64,000 bases of DNA from Elysia chlorotica (lineage: Eukaryota > Mollusca > Gastropoda > Plakobranchidae). The notes under the pieces were generated by a model. It had not been told where the DNA came from and did not search any database. It was given only the letters and a program-made list of their open reading frames with translations. Below, piece after piece: positions 15,301 through 27,525 of this stretch; position 1 is the stretch's first letter, and each line of letters begins with the position of its first letter. Position numbers and translations under genes: made by a program. The DNA lies in NCBI GenBank assembly GCA_003991915.1, contig RQTK01000025.1:233044-297043 (forward strand). Reading direction: 5' to 3'.

Positions 15301-18300
15301 GTCTTAGGACCAGTGGCCGCTTCGTAGAATCTGAAACCAGGAGATGTTAGAGATAGAGAGGAGAGCACAAAGTACAATTTACTTAAGTATTATTATGTAC
15401 TGGAAGCAACATGCTCTCAGTTTACCCTACCGTCCACTTGTTGAAAATTTAAGCCATCCTAACCCGTCTCAATCTCTTGTATAAAGTAACTGCACTGTCT
15501 TCCAAGACTTTTTCTGACTTGATTCAAGCAGAGTAATAAATGGTTGTCTCTGATTGGTTCCTCCTTTTGCCTTTTCTTACTGACTTACTATGGAAATTTT
15601 GTAGTCAAACATGAATATGTAAGGTCATTGCAAATTCAAAAGGGCCTGAATATTTCACATGTATTGAGGTTATTCTGGTTTTGCCCATGAATGTAATGGA
15701 GGCTTGTAGCATCCATTGATAATGTTTGCTGGACCTGCCAATATCTTCCTTAAGAAAGCATTTTCGTTATGTCATCATTATCAATAGTAACTTATGAGTT
15801 TATCCATTCTCTTTTGTATCTGCTATCCAAAAACAACACAAAACCACTAAAGTAGTCAGATTAAGTGACCTATGTGATCAGCGATACATTTGTCAGAGAA
15901 ATGAGATCACCAAAGCAATTTGAATAAACACAGATGAGATAGCATATGCAAATCTATTTAAAAAGTCGTTTTCCCTCAAAATATATTTTGGAATATAATT
16001 TTTCTTTATACTATATGATGACAAAAATAGAACCTTTAGGTGCTAGATTATGTTATCAAGTTACAGTACTGCTTGCAAGAAGACTAAGATTCTCTATCGA
16101 GAAAGTAGCACTCATTTACAAAATTGGAGTTCTGGCTTACTTGTTCCCATCAGATTGTTTATGAAGCTCAATACGTCCTGGCAATGACTATAAATTACCC
16201 AAAAGTGATGCCAAATATGCTGTAGAAAAGGGTTCATGAAGAGACATGACTCAAATTTGCATACAAGACCACTTTCTTAGCTTTAAAAAAAAAAGTTCTC
16301 ATGGCGATCACAGTATTCCCGTTAACGCGATAAAAGAGAAAATATACTATTGGTCGTAAGCACACCGTCGCCGTAAGTTTACAACTCGTATTTATATAAG
16401 TATGCAATTGAGGGGTCTTAGACGATTTTTAAACTACCGTTGTGGTGTACTTACGACTCTGTGTCCGTATGAATTGGCGTTAAGCGTAGCAAACCAGAAA
16501 CTTTTCCTTGTTTTAAACAAGTCATCTCAAACTTCGAACTTCATGCCCTCTGATGGCGTTTCATCGGTTCAAAGAGACGGTAGTTTGAAGGTGTAAGGTT
16601 CAAACAAAACCAATAGTAGTGATTATGCAGTTCCTCAAAGTTGTATGTAACAGTCTATTTCATTTCATGTATAACTATAAGACACAGTTTCCAGCGACAT
16701 TTTCCTCGGTCAAAGCTGTCAAATTCGACTTATTTTAAAATGCTTCTGTAATAAACCATATGAAGTGCAAGTTAGTAAGAAAATGGAGCTGCAAAACAAA
16801 CAACAACAAAACGAAAAAAAAACCCAAACAACAACAAATAAAAACAAAACAAACCAGAAACATTTTGTTCGCAAGCTTATTGCGGGTATAGATTTTTTTG
16901 TTGTTCTTTGTGTGTGTGTGTGTGTTCCCTACATCATGGAGGGAAGTTTTCACCTCTTGTTTTCATCATTTATGAATGCTCTGGAGCCGGCTTGTAATAG
17001 TGGTACCCATCGATCGAGCAGGTGCAACCAGTACCGAGGGTAGGCCTAGCTATTACTTATTGAAAAGCTTAGGTCTAATCATTATCCCTACCTAACGACT
17101 GCGCTGACAGCCTGGCCGACCGTTCTGATGGGGATCGTACAGTTTCACCCTGTTCTCCCCCCATGGCATATTCAGTGATGCACGCGCACATTGATTTGTG
17201 CACTCACACTGAAGGCCAGTGGTTTGGAAATCTTGGATCGGACAGATCGAGGCTGACTCCCAGTTAAACTTCTACTTGGCCTCAATAAAGATCCTATACG
17301 GCAACGGGACCCCCGAGCATGTACTTGGTTGATCATGTTTTATTACCACCAACCCAATTAGTAAAAGAAAAAAAAACACAAAAACAAACAAACAAATGCG
17401 GTGGCTAAAGCGGGGATCAAATGAAGACGGACACCAACTCCCTCATTAATTTTGATGATGGCAAAACACGCATGTATAATTATACCACAAGCTCGCACAT
17501 GCCTCATCACACGAACACGTTCCCATTTTCTCGGGCTCGCACGTCTTGCTTCACGGGGAGCCAGGCGACGATCTTGATTGGAAGAAGATCTACTTCAGTG
17601 CCTGATATCGATCCTCATTATCGCATCTAGATCCTCCCTTGCTGAGATTGCCTCGCTTGATTAGAGTAACTGTTTCCTCTTCTATGTGTGGCGGGGAGTC
17701 ATCACCAAGTCGGCCGCCCATGCCATCGTCAATGTGCTGAACATCAGTTTGGATTTTAATGTTTTTTCAAATTGTTTTTTCTCTTCTTGTAATTATTGTT
17801 CTTCTTATATCTTGTCGTGATTTGTGCTTTTTAAAATGGTGTTTTTCTTAGTTAGAATTTATGCTGCATAATCAACCCGTTGATGTTCTGCTTTTTCGCT
17901 TGTTTCTATCCCTATTAAAAATTCGTGGAAAATAAAAATTAAACGAGATGTTTGGTCGGTCACGCTGTTTTTATGCCCCGGTAAATTCCCCCTTATATAC
18001 GCGTACTTTAGAATGTATGAAGCAGAGGTTACAAGTCTTTTAATCTCGCTAAGTGGATGCTTCTGCATACTGGAGTGCGAACGCCTGGAAGTCTCACTAG
18101 GGAGGGAGTCACCGGACAGAGGTTTGCACCATGCGCTGCTCATCCTCTGAAGTGTTGTGGTGCGTGCTTATAATAACATTATAGGAGAAGAGACAAGGGA
18201 ACAGAGAAATGTAGGAGGAGGAAAAGGGAACGAAGAAATGAAAGAAATGTATAAGGTATTAAGAACGATGATAAACCAGAGAAGGAATTCAGATTGTAAA

Positions 18301-18690
18301 AACTAATAAAGTTGTACAGGTTTGTTTTATAGTTAAAATTCATGGCGTTTGGTAAATATAATTATTAAACAGTTAAAATAACAGTATTAATCTTTAATGA
18401 CATATATTGTGTATTTTTCAGACCTGTAAGATTAACCAAGCTGCATGGTTAGTAAGGTTTTTAAAAACAATTCCCTAAGCCCCAATTTCGCGTGTTTTTT
18501 TTAAACGTCCGTTTCAAACTCGGGATAACGTTTCACACGGTGTTAGTATGTCACTTTTCCACAAACCGCCATAGAAAAATTAAAAAAAGATTAAGGAGAG
18601 CAAGAAAAATTTATACCATAAACTGTATTTAAGACTGCAATTTTACGATGATTAATTTTATTGAAAAATAATACTTCTAGAGCCTCCCAA
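15301..18690. other. Non-coding spacer
   Basis: It contains A-rich tracts (16775-16860, 17360-17395), a short (GT)n at about 16905-16924 and GC-richer islands near 17.0-17.3 and 17.5-17.7 kb. No open frame shows a recognisable domain or convincing exon borders. Confidence 0.5.
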
Positions 18691-18693
18691 TCT

Positions 18694-18696
<3 letters not shown>

Positions 18697-18760
<64 letters not shown>
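18697..18760 (+). repeat. (CT)n microsatellite
   Basis: About 32 CT units. A complementary-sense (GA)n array follows 235 bases downstream. Confidence 0.97.
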
Positions 18761-18763
<3 letters not shown>

Positions 18764-18991
18764 ATTGTTTCACTTTAACACAATGTCTTCCAATGTTTAA
18801 ACTGTCTAAGCGGACGTGGGGACTGGGTTCACATTCTAGAGCTCAATCTGAGCACTTACAGACATGTTCAATTAGTACCAAACCGCCTCCCCCTGCGTTA
18901 TGGAGCTGGCAGGGCTTATTGTCAGTCTCATCTCACGCCACTGCATGGTCATGCTGGTGCCATACTTAGACATCTCATCAATGTCCTTCCG

Positions 18992-18993
<2 letters not shown>

Positions 18994-19045
<52 letters not shown>
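18994..19045 (+). repeat. (GA)n microsatellite
   Basis: About 26 GA units. Together with the upstream (CT)n it forms a long inverted pair that could fold back. Confidence 0.97.
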
Positions 19046-19047
<2 letters not shown>

Positions 19048-19630
19048 GTAACGAAATAAGACGTTATGACTATCCAACCATTATTATCATTGTGTGAACA
19101 TAGACGCAAACCCACCCTTAATTACTACATGGCGCGCATTTGAAGGGAATCCAACGGATGTTTTTTGTATTGTATAGGCGTGGTCTTTGCTTGTGTGTCT
19201 GGTATGTTGGAAATGATAAAACCTGAAGCTAAGTTTTACAACTCATCTCGTTTTAACAAAGAAACACCTTTGACAACTGAAATGAAGATATGGATATAAT
19301 ATAGATAAACACTGTGATCCTCGTACAAATCTTATTTTGTATACATTGTATTCCCTTTTCTGCTTTTGCAACGGTTTTTCTTCTTTTTTTTTCGGGAATA
19401 TTTATAATGCATGTAGTAAATGAAGCTCATAATTATGTTTTCAATTGAAAATAATAAAAGGGGGGAGGAGCGTATGCTGTTTAAAAACCGTTTTCTATTG
19501 GATGCCATATGGAAGACTAGCAAACTGGACCCAACAATCATCAACATAATCACAGTTGTATATTACACCCCTCCTGTGCACCATATATCTAGCGGATCTC
19601 TCCTCTCCCCCCCCCTCTTTTCTCTGTCTG

Positions 19631-19635
<5 letters not shown>

Positions 19636-19686
<51 letters not shown>
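19636..19686 (+). repeat. (CT)n microsatellite
   Basis: About 25 CT units preceded by a TG/TC-rich run and a C run. Confidence 0.97.
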
Positions 19687-19688
<2 letters not shown>

Positions 19689-19979
19689 AGTTTTGCGTGT
19701 CATTTGTTTCCCGGGGTATACTATACGAGGATGACTGTGCCAGTTCCATGGGAATAAAGTTTTATAAGCCGCCAATTCACAACTAAGGAACGTAGAGCCA
19801 CCCCTACCCTGAATGAAGGTTTGATAAGCTTCAGCACGGAAACCGTTGTATTTAAATGAAAATTTAATTTTGCATTTTCAATGGTTCTAAATATAAAATT
19901 TTGACCGTGGATCATTACTTCAACGTATATTCCCATTGGCTGTAATACCGTGTTTGTTTTCACGTTGCTCCCCAGTAAT

Positions 19980-20343
19980 TGCCACTCAGGGAGCCGGGGC
20001 ACATGAAGATCGACCAGCCTACCTCACTTGCTCCTCTGCGTTACAGACGGAGCCACTTCAACTCTATCACTATCTGATTGGAGGGCAGGGCAGCAGTGGA
20101 GCTGATTACCTGTCCTGTCCATCGGCATCGTAAAACCTTCGGCGATTCTTTGCTCAGCGTTCAGGCTTCGACCCGATACTGTTTGGAAAACTAAACCGTG
20201 CGCATCCGACTGTACCACGTATCCTGTGCATTGTGAAACCCTCGTCCACAGTTCTAGGAGTTGCCAGAGTAGTACGAGGCTGTGCAAGTTTAGGATTGGC
20301 GAACTACGTCGAGAATCACAGTAACCACTTAAAGCTTTCAAAG
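19980..20343 (+). other. Candidate 5' untranslated exon (speculative)
   Basis: A GC-richer stretch ends in a consensus donor, CAAAG|GTAAGA (GT at 20344-20345). A TATAAAA word lies at 19892-19898. No long open frame or known domain is present. It could be the first, non-coding exon of the downstream tubby-like gene, or a chance match. Confidence 0.25.
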
Positions 20344-21030
20344 GTAAGAGGAAGATAACATTAACTGTCCCAGTTGTGCAGTTTGAAAAAAAAATGGTGT
20401 TTTCTATGTGTTTATCAATTGGGATGTAATGTATCGTACTACCCGTTTGCTGTTACTGGTGCGACAGAAAGTTTGCTAACTGCAATCTTTGAATATTTAC
20501 TATTACATTATTTTTTTCTTCGATCTATTCATCTCTCAGTCTTACTCTCTTTTGCCATTGTATTCAACCTGTGTCCAATATATTGCTCTGCGAGGAGTAA
20601 ACAATATTTCATGTTCTTCCCTGTGTTTTTATGTCTCGTGTTTGGCTGTTAAAGATGGCCTGATTTTGTTTAAAAAAAAAACATATAAGAAACAATTGGG
20701 CTTTAAAGTGTAGCGAATCTCAACAGCGGGACATTTCTCACCAACACAATACATGCACACATACATGCACTCTGTGCCGTCGTTTTTATTATTGATCCAA
20801 AATTACCCAAAATGCTAGAAAAATTTTTTTTTACATTTTAGATTTCTGCTTTATACATTTATTTTTGTCGAAATTGAAAAAAAAATGTTGTTTTTTTAAA
20901 TTATTATTTATTTGTAGTTATTTCTTACTTTGAGAGAGTTTGGATTTAGTCAAAATACTGGGAGCGAGTGGGTGTGCATGTAGGTGGGGAGGGGAAAGGG
21001 GAGGGGGAGAGGATTTTTGTCTCCCCGTAT

Positions 21031-21664
21031 TATAGGCAGTTATTCATACTCGTAACAGGCGACTATGGAACTAGGCGTGTGAGTTTTGATTTTGATAAAC
21101 TGTGTAAGGGAAACAAGCAGTAGGAGAGAGTGAGAAAGAGAGGCAGAGAGACAGACAAAGAGACAGATAGAGAGAGACAGAGAGGAAGAGATTAAATTGG
21201 GACAACTAGAGTATTTTTATTATTATTTCTACCCTACATTTTAGAGAAATCAATGCGAGAGATAATATGCGATTTTGTTCATTATCATGACCATGGCACC
21301 ATGTGAAAAAACAGACTTTAATGTTTTCAACGTTAGGCCTAATCGTTTCTCTGAGACAGTTTGAGGAAGTCGTTAGTGTTATGGGAGAAAGGCGTACCGT
21401 ATTGAGGTTTTGAAAGCGCCAGAAAATATTTTTTTCCTCTGCCGTCGCATTTGTCGTCATCTTAAAGTTTTTTGTATTCTTCTGATTTAATGTTTTCAAC
21501 GTTAGGCCTAATACAGTTTCTCTGAGACAGTTTGAGGAAGTCGTCAGTGTTATAGGCAGTTATTTATGGTCGTAACAGGCGACTATGGAACTAGGCGTGT
21601 GAGTTTTCATTTTAATAAACTGTGCGTCGCATTTGTCGTCATCTTAAAGTCTTTTTGTATTCTT
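21031..21664. repeat. Shuffled local duplication (A-B-C-B'-A'-C')
   Basis: Three unrelated words each occur twice. A is at 21031-21104 and 21551-21626 (TATAGGCAGTTATT...AATAAACTGTG type). B is at 21316-21384 and 21485-21557 (TTTAATGTTTTCAACGTTAGG). C is at 21443-21482 and 21625-21664 (GTCGCATTTGTCGTCATCTT). The order differs between the two sets, and copies are roughly 90% identical by eye. Confidence 0.85.
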
Positions 21665-22740
21665 ATGTATTGGGGAGAAGCTCTTTTCTAGTTTAACATT
21701 TTCTCGCTTCCCAAGTAGGAACCTATACGGCGACAGTGAGTTGTATAATGGTAGCACATGTAATAAGACTGGTCAGTTAGAGGGTATTCTAAAGAACTTG
21801 TATAGACAGATCAATGTTAAATTTCATAACGTAATGGAGAGTTTTAACGTATTTCCCTTTCAATAAGGATTCCGAACAGTGCCCTCATCAAACAAGGTTG
21901 TAGTGGATCTCTCCCCACCAAATCTTGTTTGAATATTGGTATGCAGACACAATGTGCCTTTCTGAAGGGAGACAACAATCCATGAAACATAGTTCTCCAC
22001 GTCGTAAAGGATCAACGCTTGTCTCCCTTTGCTTCTATGCGTATATGAAATTGTCCATGAAAATTTGTGTCTATATTCTTTTTAACTATTCATTTTTTTA
22101 AATTCACCGCCATGATCTTCAATGAGTTTTTCAAGCTCTCAATCTCGCCAGATATGATATGAGGATTTCATAGCCGCAATGATTTGGTTGAATGGAAGAC
22201 GCTTCACAAAAACATGTGTGTAGGGCCATGATAATAGTAAGTCGAGTGTAGAAACTAAGAAACCTGAAACGCACAAATCACGTCTAAAAGTAACTAGTCT
22301 TAGCCCGCGACAACGTATGCGTTAGAAGTCTCCTCTTTCAGAAGTTAGCATCAGGTGCGGACAAAAGTTGGATTAATCCTCGGCTTGGTTCTACAGTGTA
22401 AATAGCCTCAGTGAAAATGTAGACAATCAAAGACTGGCTAACCGTTGGTGTTTGTTGATGTCATTGTCTATTCTTTTTTTTTTATTTCAAGTGTCGGGTT
22501 TGATATGGGCATTCAACTGCAATCTGGTTTCTGTATTGATCCCCCTCGAGTTTCGATGGTTTTTCAAATCGATAATGCGTGAAATGTAAAGGAAGATAAT
22601 AGGAACGACAATAATGGTGAAGATGGGGCTTCTTGTGTTCTATGAAAAAAAGTTTAGAGCTTAAAATATTAGCTAGTTTTCAACAGTGTAATGATAGGCT
22701 GAAAGTGAAATGTTGGCCAAACTAGATATTATGTCCTGCT
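21665..22740. other. Non-coding spacer
   Basis: I see no recognisable gene or repeat in this stretch. Confidence 0.4.
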
Positions 22741-23416
22741 TACTTACTTACTTACTGCCCTTTTTGCCGTTGGCAATTAGGGCAGCAACAAACTCCTTCC
22801 ATCGCTCACGGTCTTGAGCCAGCATCCTCAAGGTGCCCCATGACTGTCCCATGGCTGCTGCCTCTGCCTCCTAAGACTTTTGGTGTGGAAGGAAGATAAC
22901 CTGCAAAGGTCGCTTCCTATCATGCGCCAGCATTCTGATCCATAGAGCAAGGTGGAAAGAACACAGCTTCTATATAATTTTAATTTTGTGTTCAGCTTGT
23001 ACTGCTGTGATTTCCAAACTGGATTTAACATTCTGAAGGCATTTCTGGCTTTTCCTAATCTTTCTTTAATATCTTTATTAGCTCCTCCGTCCGCTGTAAC
23101 ATTACTACCCAAATATTTAAAATGATCAGTAAGTGGTAGGAGAGTTTCGTCCACTCTGACTGGTCTAGGATTTGGAATATTTAAAACCATCACTTCTGAT
23201 TTTTTCTTGCTAATTTTCAAGCCAACTTGCATTTGTGTTTAATTCGTTGGTTTTTTTTATGTGGGTGTGGGTATGGGAGAGAAGGGCAAGGTCATCAGCA
23301 AAATCCAAGTCCTCTAGGTTCGTAAAAAGGTTCCATCTTATTCCTCTGTTCTTATCTCTAGTTGTTTGCCTCATAATCCAATCAAGGCAAACAACTAGAG
23401 ATAAGAACAGAGGAAT
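22741..23416 (-). mobile_element. RTE-like LINE 3' fragment, with terminal foldback
   Basis: Minus-strand reading gives L-D-F-A-D-D-L-A-L-L-S-H (RT catalytic box, about 23290-23315), then V-G-L-K-I-S-K-K-K-S-E-V and Y-L-G-S-N-V-T-A-D-G-G (22828-23232). After an internal loss of about 60 residues come M-G-Q-S-W-G-T-L-R-M-L-A-Q-D-R-E-R-W and a stop, followed by an (AAGT)n tail at the 3' end (22741-22756). The polymerase end matches the group often annotated as craniofacial-development-protein-2-like LINEs. The 5' border is an inverted repeat. The sequence is 5'-truncated and inactive. Confidence 0.85.
23340..23416. repeat. 32-bp perfect inverted repeat with 13-bp loop
   Basis: Arms at 23340-23371 and 23385-23416 are exact reverse complements (core CTCTGTTCTTATCTCTAG / CTAGAGATAAGAACAGAG). 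The left arm is LINE coding sequence (Q-T-T-R-D-K-N-R-G on the minus strand) and the right arm is the same stretch inverted at the broken 5' end of the LINE. Confidence 0.97.
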
Positions 23417-23689
23417 TGTCCTGTGTGGGATAAAAATCGTCAACTTATAGATGCGTTGCTACTCAAAGAAACATAGTTTATGTATTGCCTTTCTAATTTA
23501 CTCAAAGTGCTTAATTTTTAATTCCAGCTGGTGATTCCTTCTCCGTAGAGGATTCTCTGAGAAACATAGAGTAAATTTAATCTTAGACTACCGTGCCTTT
23601 TTCTCCTTTGTTACCGAGATAAACACGGTTGGAGCCTGTATGAATTTTTGTCAGCAGAATGTGACTGGTCATTTTATCTCCCTATATCT

Positions 23690-23790
23690 ATGTGGAAGTA
23701 TGTGACATTGCCAGACGTTACTCTTGGGACGTGTCCTCGATATAGCGTAGCTGGACGTTGTGAAAGCACCAAACCAAAGCAAACTTGTCG
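23690..23790 (+). mobile_element. SINE tail fragment
   Basis: It matches the tail of the window's SINE family: ATTGCCAGACGTTACTCTTG, a G-GAC-CGT-C segment, then GGACGTTG and AAACCAAAGCAAAC. Confidence 0.55.
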
Positions 23791-24562
23791 CGATCGATGA
23801 GCGAGTTTATGTCCACGCGCGATTTCAGCTTTGAATGGATCTGAAGAACGTTCGCAATGGGTGTATTGAACAGTGAATGTTACATCGTACATTAATTATT
23901 ACGGCTCGGTTGCCACACCCTCTGCTCTCTGATATTGCTCTCTTAGCGGAAATTTCTACGCGTGGTTGCTTGCTTTTATACCAGGGGATTTTGCTTGTAA
24001 AAAAAAGGCCGGGCAATGTGCAAATGTGAGGAATGTAACACAAATCGCCTTTTTTTTTTACCTTTTTGTTTACCTTTTTGTACACTCTGCTTAGCTCACA
24101 AAGACTCATATCGTAATTAAACATATTTCGAGTAAACCCACTGCCACTGGCATTAATTTATTCAAATACAAATATATTCTGTCTTTTGAGTTAAGAAGTT
24201 TTTTCCCGCTACGGAACGCCAATCAAGACTTTTAGGGCACGTTGTTTTTTTTAAATCTTAAACTATGCATTTTCCCGCAGTTCAGAATGTCGCAGTTTTC
24301 CAGTAAACCTTCCGCTTTGCCACGTAAAATAATGCTCAGAGTCCACGGTCTATGTCTATAGGATCTTGTTCTCCTAATTCAGCGCATCGATACATGTATG
24401 TTTCTCTAAAGACATTCGATCTATTCACTTATTTATGGTTATTTCATAAGTTTATTACCCTTATTAGTTACCGGAATAATGTGCAATTTTACTGCTTGCT
24501 CGTTCTCACGTAAGGTTCAACGCCCTTCGCGCTAAGGCCTTCGCAAAAAAGAATAACATTAA

Positions 24563-24598
<36 letters not shown>

Positions 24599-25200
24599 AG
24601 CAAGAAAAAACCAACCGCTCTAGCTCTTTTATTTTTTATTATTTTTTGTCTTATGAAGTGAACAGCGGACATCATCTTTATTCTTTTTTTACTCTCCAAG
24701 TTAAAAGAGACCTCAAACAACAATGGACATGTAGTTTGTTCTGCGCTAGAACGACTAGACCTGATGGGCAGGATCCCTTTGGCCTCCCCGCGCCCTGACC
24801 CCAAGCATCACTGTACAGCATTGTATCGGCAGGCTCGGGCCAGCTCGGGGGGCTCGGTCATCGATTCATTGATAAGGCCTGATCATCTGGCCGCTCGGGG
24901 ATGCGATAAAGCGCCATTGGCTACCCGTTCTGTTCCTGATCCCTTCTTCTCTAGCTTGATCCCTAGTGTGACAACAGAGGCACTGCGATAGTGGGCCGAA
25001 TAGAGTAGGTAAGGGAATCTGCGCCGGCGTCTGACCATAGCTTGATCCTAAACTTACAAAGCCGGAGAGCGATCACAAACGCCCATGCCATTACAGCAGC
25101 CGGTATGCTGGTGTGGGTTGCAAAGCCTGTACTTTCTAATTGGGACTCGCCGTTTCCCTGGCTATGATCCGGCCTGGAGTTGACGTGTCAGAGCTCAGCT
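23791..25200. other. Spacer, GC-rich toward 24.75-25.2 kb
   Basis: It contains a (CAA)n array (24565-24599) and a GC-rich block with many CpGs (24760-25190) lacking a recognisable reading frame. The block directly precedes the TATA-like site at 25215. Confidence 0.4.
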
Positions 25201-25214
25201 CAGTTCAAGTTGTC

Positions 25215-25221
25215 TATATAA
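25215..25221 (+). promoter_or_regulatory. TATA-like element (candidate promoter)
   Basis: TATATAA in TTGTCTATATAAGTTCCTGA directly downstream of a 430-bp GC/CpG-rich block. A start near 25245 would run into a TGY triplet repeat. No linked gene can be shown. This is a weak inference. Confidence 0.2.
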
Positions 25222-25255
25222 GTTCCTGACTCGACATTTTTTCTGCTTTGTCGCT

Positions 25256-25512
25256 TCTGCTGCTGCTGCTGTTGTTGTTGTTGTAGTTGTTGTTGTGGTT
25301 GCTGTTGTTGCTGTTGTTGTCGCTGCTGTTGGTGGTGATGTCGCTGCTGTCGTTGTTGTTGTTGGTGGTGGTGTCGCTGCTGTCGTTGTTGTGACTGCTG
25401 CTGTTGTTGGTGGTGGTGGTGGTGGCGCTGTTGTTGGCGCTGCTGTTGCTGTTTTTGTTGTTGCCGCTGTTGTTGTAGTAGTTGTTATAGATGCTGTTGT
25501 TGTTGTTGTCAC
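25256..25512 (+). repeat. Compound (TGY)n trinucleotide repeat
   Basis: Mixed TGC/TGT/TGG triplets run for about 255 bp. Open frames of poly-Thr, poly-Ala/Val or poly-Asn character on both strands are by-products. Confidence 0.95.
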
Positions 25513-25737
25513 TGCATTTATTGTTATCAACGTACTCGGTCATTTTGTCCTTCCCACCTCTGACCTGACTCCTGACTGTGTAACGAAGATTAGGCTTTAG
25601 CGCTGTGGGAGCCATCATATCGGCTCAGACAAAAGCTGTAACAGTCACTCAATCAGACTCGATAAATCTGTGCTCTTTATGCTGTATGTCAACTATTCTT
25701 CGGATTCGATCGTGCCGATCATCATCATCATCTATTA

Positions 25738-25795
25738 TTATTGTTGTTGTTGTTGTTGTTTTTATTATTATTATTCATATTGTTGTTGTTTTTCG

Positions 25796-25854
<59 letters not shown>

Positions 25855-25860
25855 ATTGTT
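25738..25860 (+). repeat. (TTG)n microsatellite
   Basis: Long GTT repeat with an ATT-rich interruption at about 25762-25795. Confidence 0.97.
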
Positions 25861-26303
25861 TTTATGATCATTGACATCGAGACATTCAAAATCTGTCGCA
25901 TGAATCGCAATTTTGATAATTGTTAAACTGCCAGAATAGTGAACGTTGAAGATCGAAGTCTAGTGTATAGGCAGATACGTACAAGATGTTTTGTTTTGTT
26001 TTCTATTTATATCTCTCTTACTCAAATGGTCGTCTGTTCAATAGATATTTAGAAAGAAATCACTTAAACTTTTTAAGTGAAACAACGAGTCTTTGAGTTT
26101 TTTTTCTGGCAGTAAAATCTTGCCATAGCACTAGATAAAAAGTTTATTCATAAAGAAATAACCTGATCAGGCCAGTAACTTTATGACAGTTCCTATCTTT
26201 ATTGTAAGGAAATCAATATTGTGAATGACCTGATGTGTTCTAGGAACTCTCTTATCGCTATCGGGTCGCGAGATAAACTTAATGCCCTGTGAGCAAGCAA
26301 TTT

Positions 26304-26326
26304 TCTCCTCCTCCTCCTCCTCCTTC

Positions 26327-26405
<79 letters not shown>
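26304..26405 (+). repeat. (CCT)n then (ATC)n microsatellite
   Basis: A short CCT tract grades into about 26 ATC units. A 25-bp word (ATGCCCTGTGAGCAAGCAAT...) occurs on both sides, at 26281 and 26406, so the array lies between direct repeats. Confidence 0.95.
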
Positions 26406-26734
26406 AATGCCCTGTGAGCAAGCAATTTTTCCAATGAATGATTATTGACATATACTATAACGTAAAAAGACACGTCCCTAGAATGGCAATGGATACATTA
26501 TTTCTTCTTTTAAACAGTGATGTAGTGCCTCTCCTGTGTGATAAGTGTTACCTTCAAACCCCCCCCCCCCCCCCCCCCTTTTCCCCACACCTGCGTAACA
26601 AAACAAAAAGCCCTTTTCCCACGAATCCATGTGAAATAGAAACTAATGGGAAAAAATGAGCCATTCTGTTGTGGAACTAAGGGATTCTGTCCGCTTGGTT
26701 CCCAGGGATTCTGACGCGCTGCCACACACGAGAC

Positions 26735-26810
26735 ATGTGCAGATACCAGGATAATTCAATGTGCCCGATCATGGGTTCGAACCTTGTCACTCCCGAAATC
26801 CAGAAAAAAT
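26735..26810 (+). mobile_element. tRNA-like SINE head
   Basis: It contains an intact B box, TGGGTTCGAACCTTG, with a weak A box upstream. No SINE tail follows. Confidence 0.4.
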
Positions 26811-27135
26811 CGGAAATCCTACTAAAAAAATAAAAATATAATAAAATTTAAACAAATTTCCAAAAGTAAGAATAATTATAATCGTTTTAAATGGAAGCAC
26901 CATTATAGTTAAATTAATGTTTTGCGTTTTTCCATTTCCAAGCCTTATTAATACAAAGCACAGGAAAGTTAGATAATTTGTTTGTTCTTCAGAACATCTC
27001 ATCTCCTAAATGCCATCCTGTGTTTTCATAATGCAGTCTGTTAGCCTTAAGAGACGCGAATTATGGATGCCCCAGTGGTAAAAATTGTTATGTATTTCAC
27101 TTTACTTTCAAGTTTCAAAGCTATTTCAAAATCAA

Positions 27136-27356
27136 AGAAGAAGAAGAAGAAGAAGGAGAAGAAGAAGAAGAAGAAGAAGAAGAAGAAGAAGAAGAAGAAG
27201 AAGAAGAAGAAGAAGAAGAAGAAGAAGAAGAAGAAGAAGAAGAAGAAGAAGAAGAAGAAGAAGAAGAAGAAGAAGAAGAAGAAGAAGAAGAAGAAGAAGA
27301 GGAGGAGTAGGAGGAGGAGGAAGAGAAAGAAGAAGAAGAGGAAGAAGAAGAGGAAG
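27136..27356 (+). repeat. Long (GAA)n polypurine array
   Basis: About 220 bp of purines on the + strand, mostly GAA with GGA variants at the end, then a short (GCA)n. Perfect polypurine mirror repeats of this kind can form triplex DNA. The poly-Lys and poly-Arg open frames across it are not genes. Confidence 0.97.
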
Positions 27357-27424
27357 AAGCAGCAGCAGCAGCTCATTGGTGCCCCTGAAGTTCTGCTCCT
27401 TTACTTCTAAACTCTTTTTGATTC

Positions 27425-27525
27425 GGGGTTACGGGGCCGACGGATCTCGTGTGTGGCAGCACACACAATTGTCAGACGTTAGTTTTGAGACCCGTCATCG
27501 TATAAAACATTTCTAGGAAAGCTAG
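27425..27525 (+). mobile_element. SINE body/tail fragment
   Basis: ATCTCGTGTGTGGCAGCACA, ATTGTCAGACGTTAGTTTTG and GAGACCCGTCATCGTATA match the SINE at 7.74 kb and the copy at 32.5 kb. The 5' half is missing; the polypurine array lies immediately upstream. Confidence 0.7.

Noticed and set aside
20184-20205. Retrovirus, LTR element or Polinton
   Set aside because: No protease, integrase, capsid, envelope or long terminal repeat signature was found anywhere in the window.
25195-27516. Poly-Thr, poly-Asn, poly-Asp, poly-Lys and poly-Arg open frames
   Set aside because: All are translations of trinucleotide arrays on one strand or the other.
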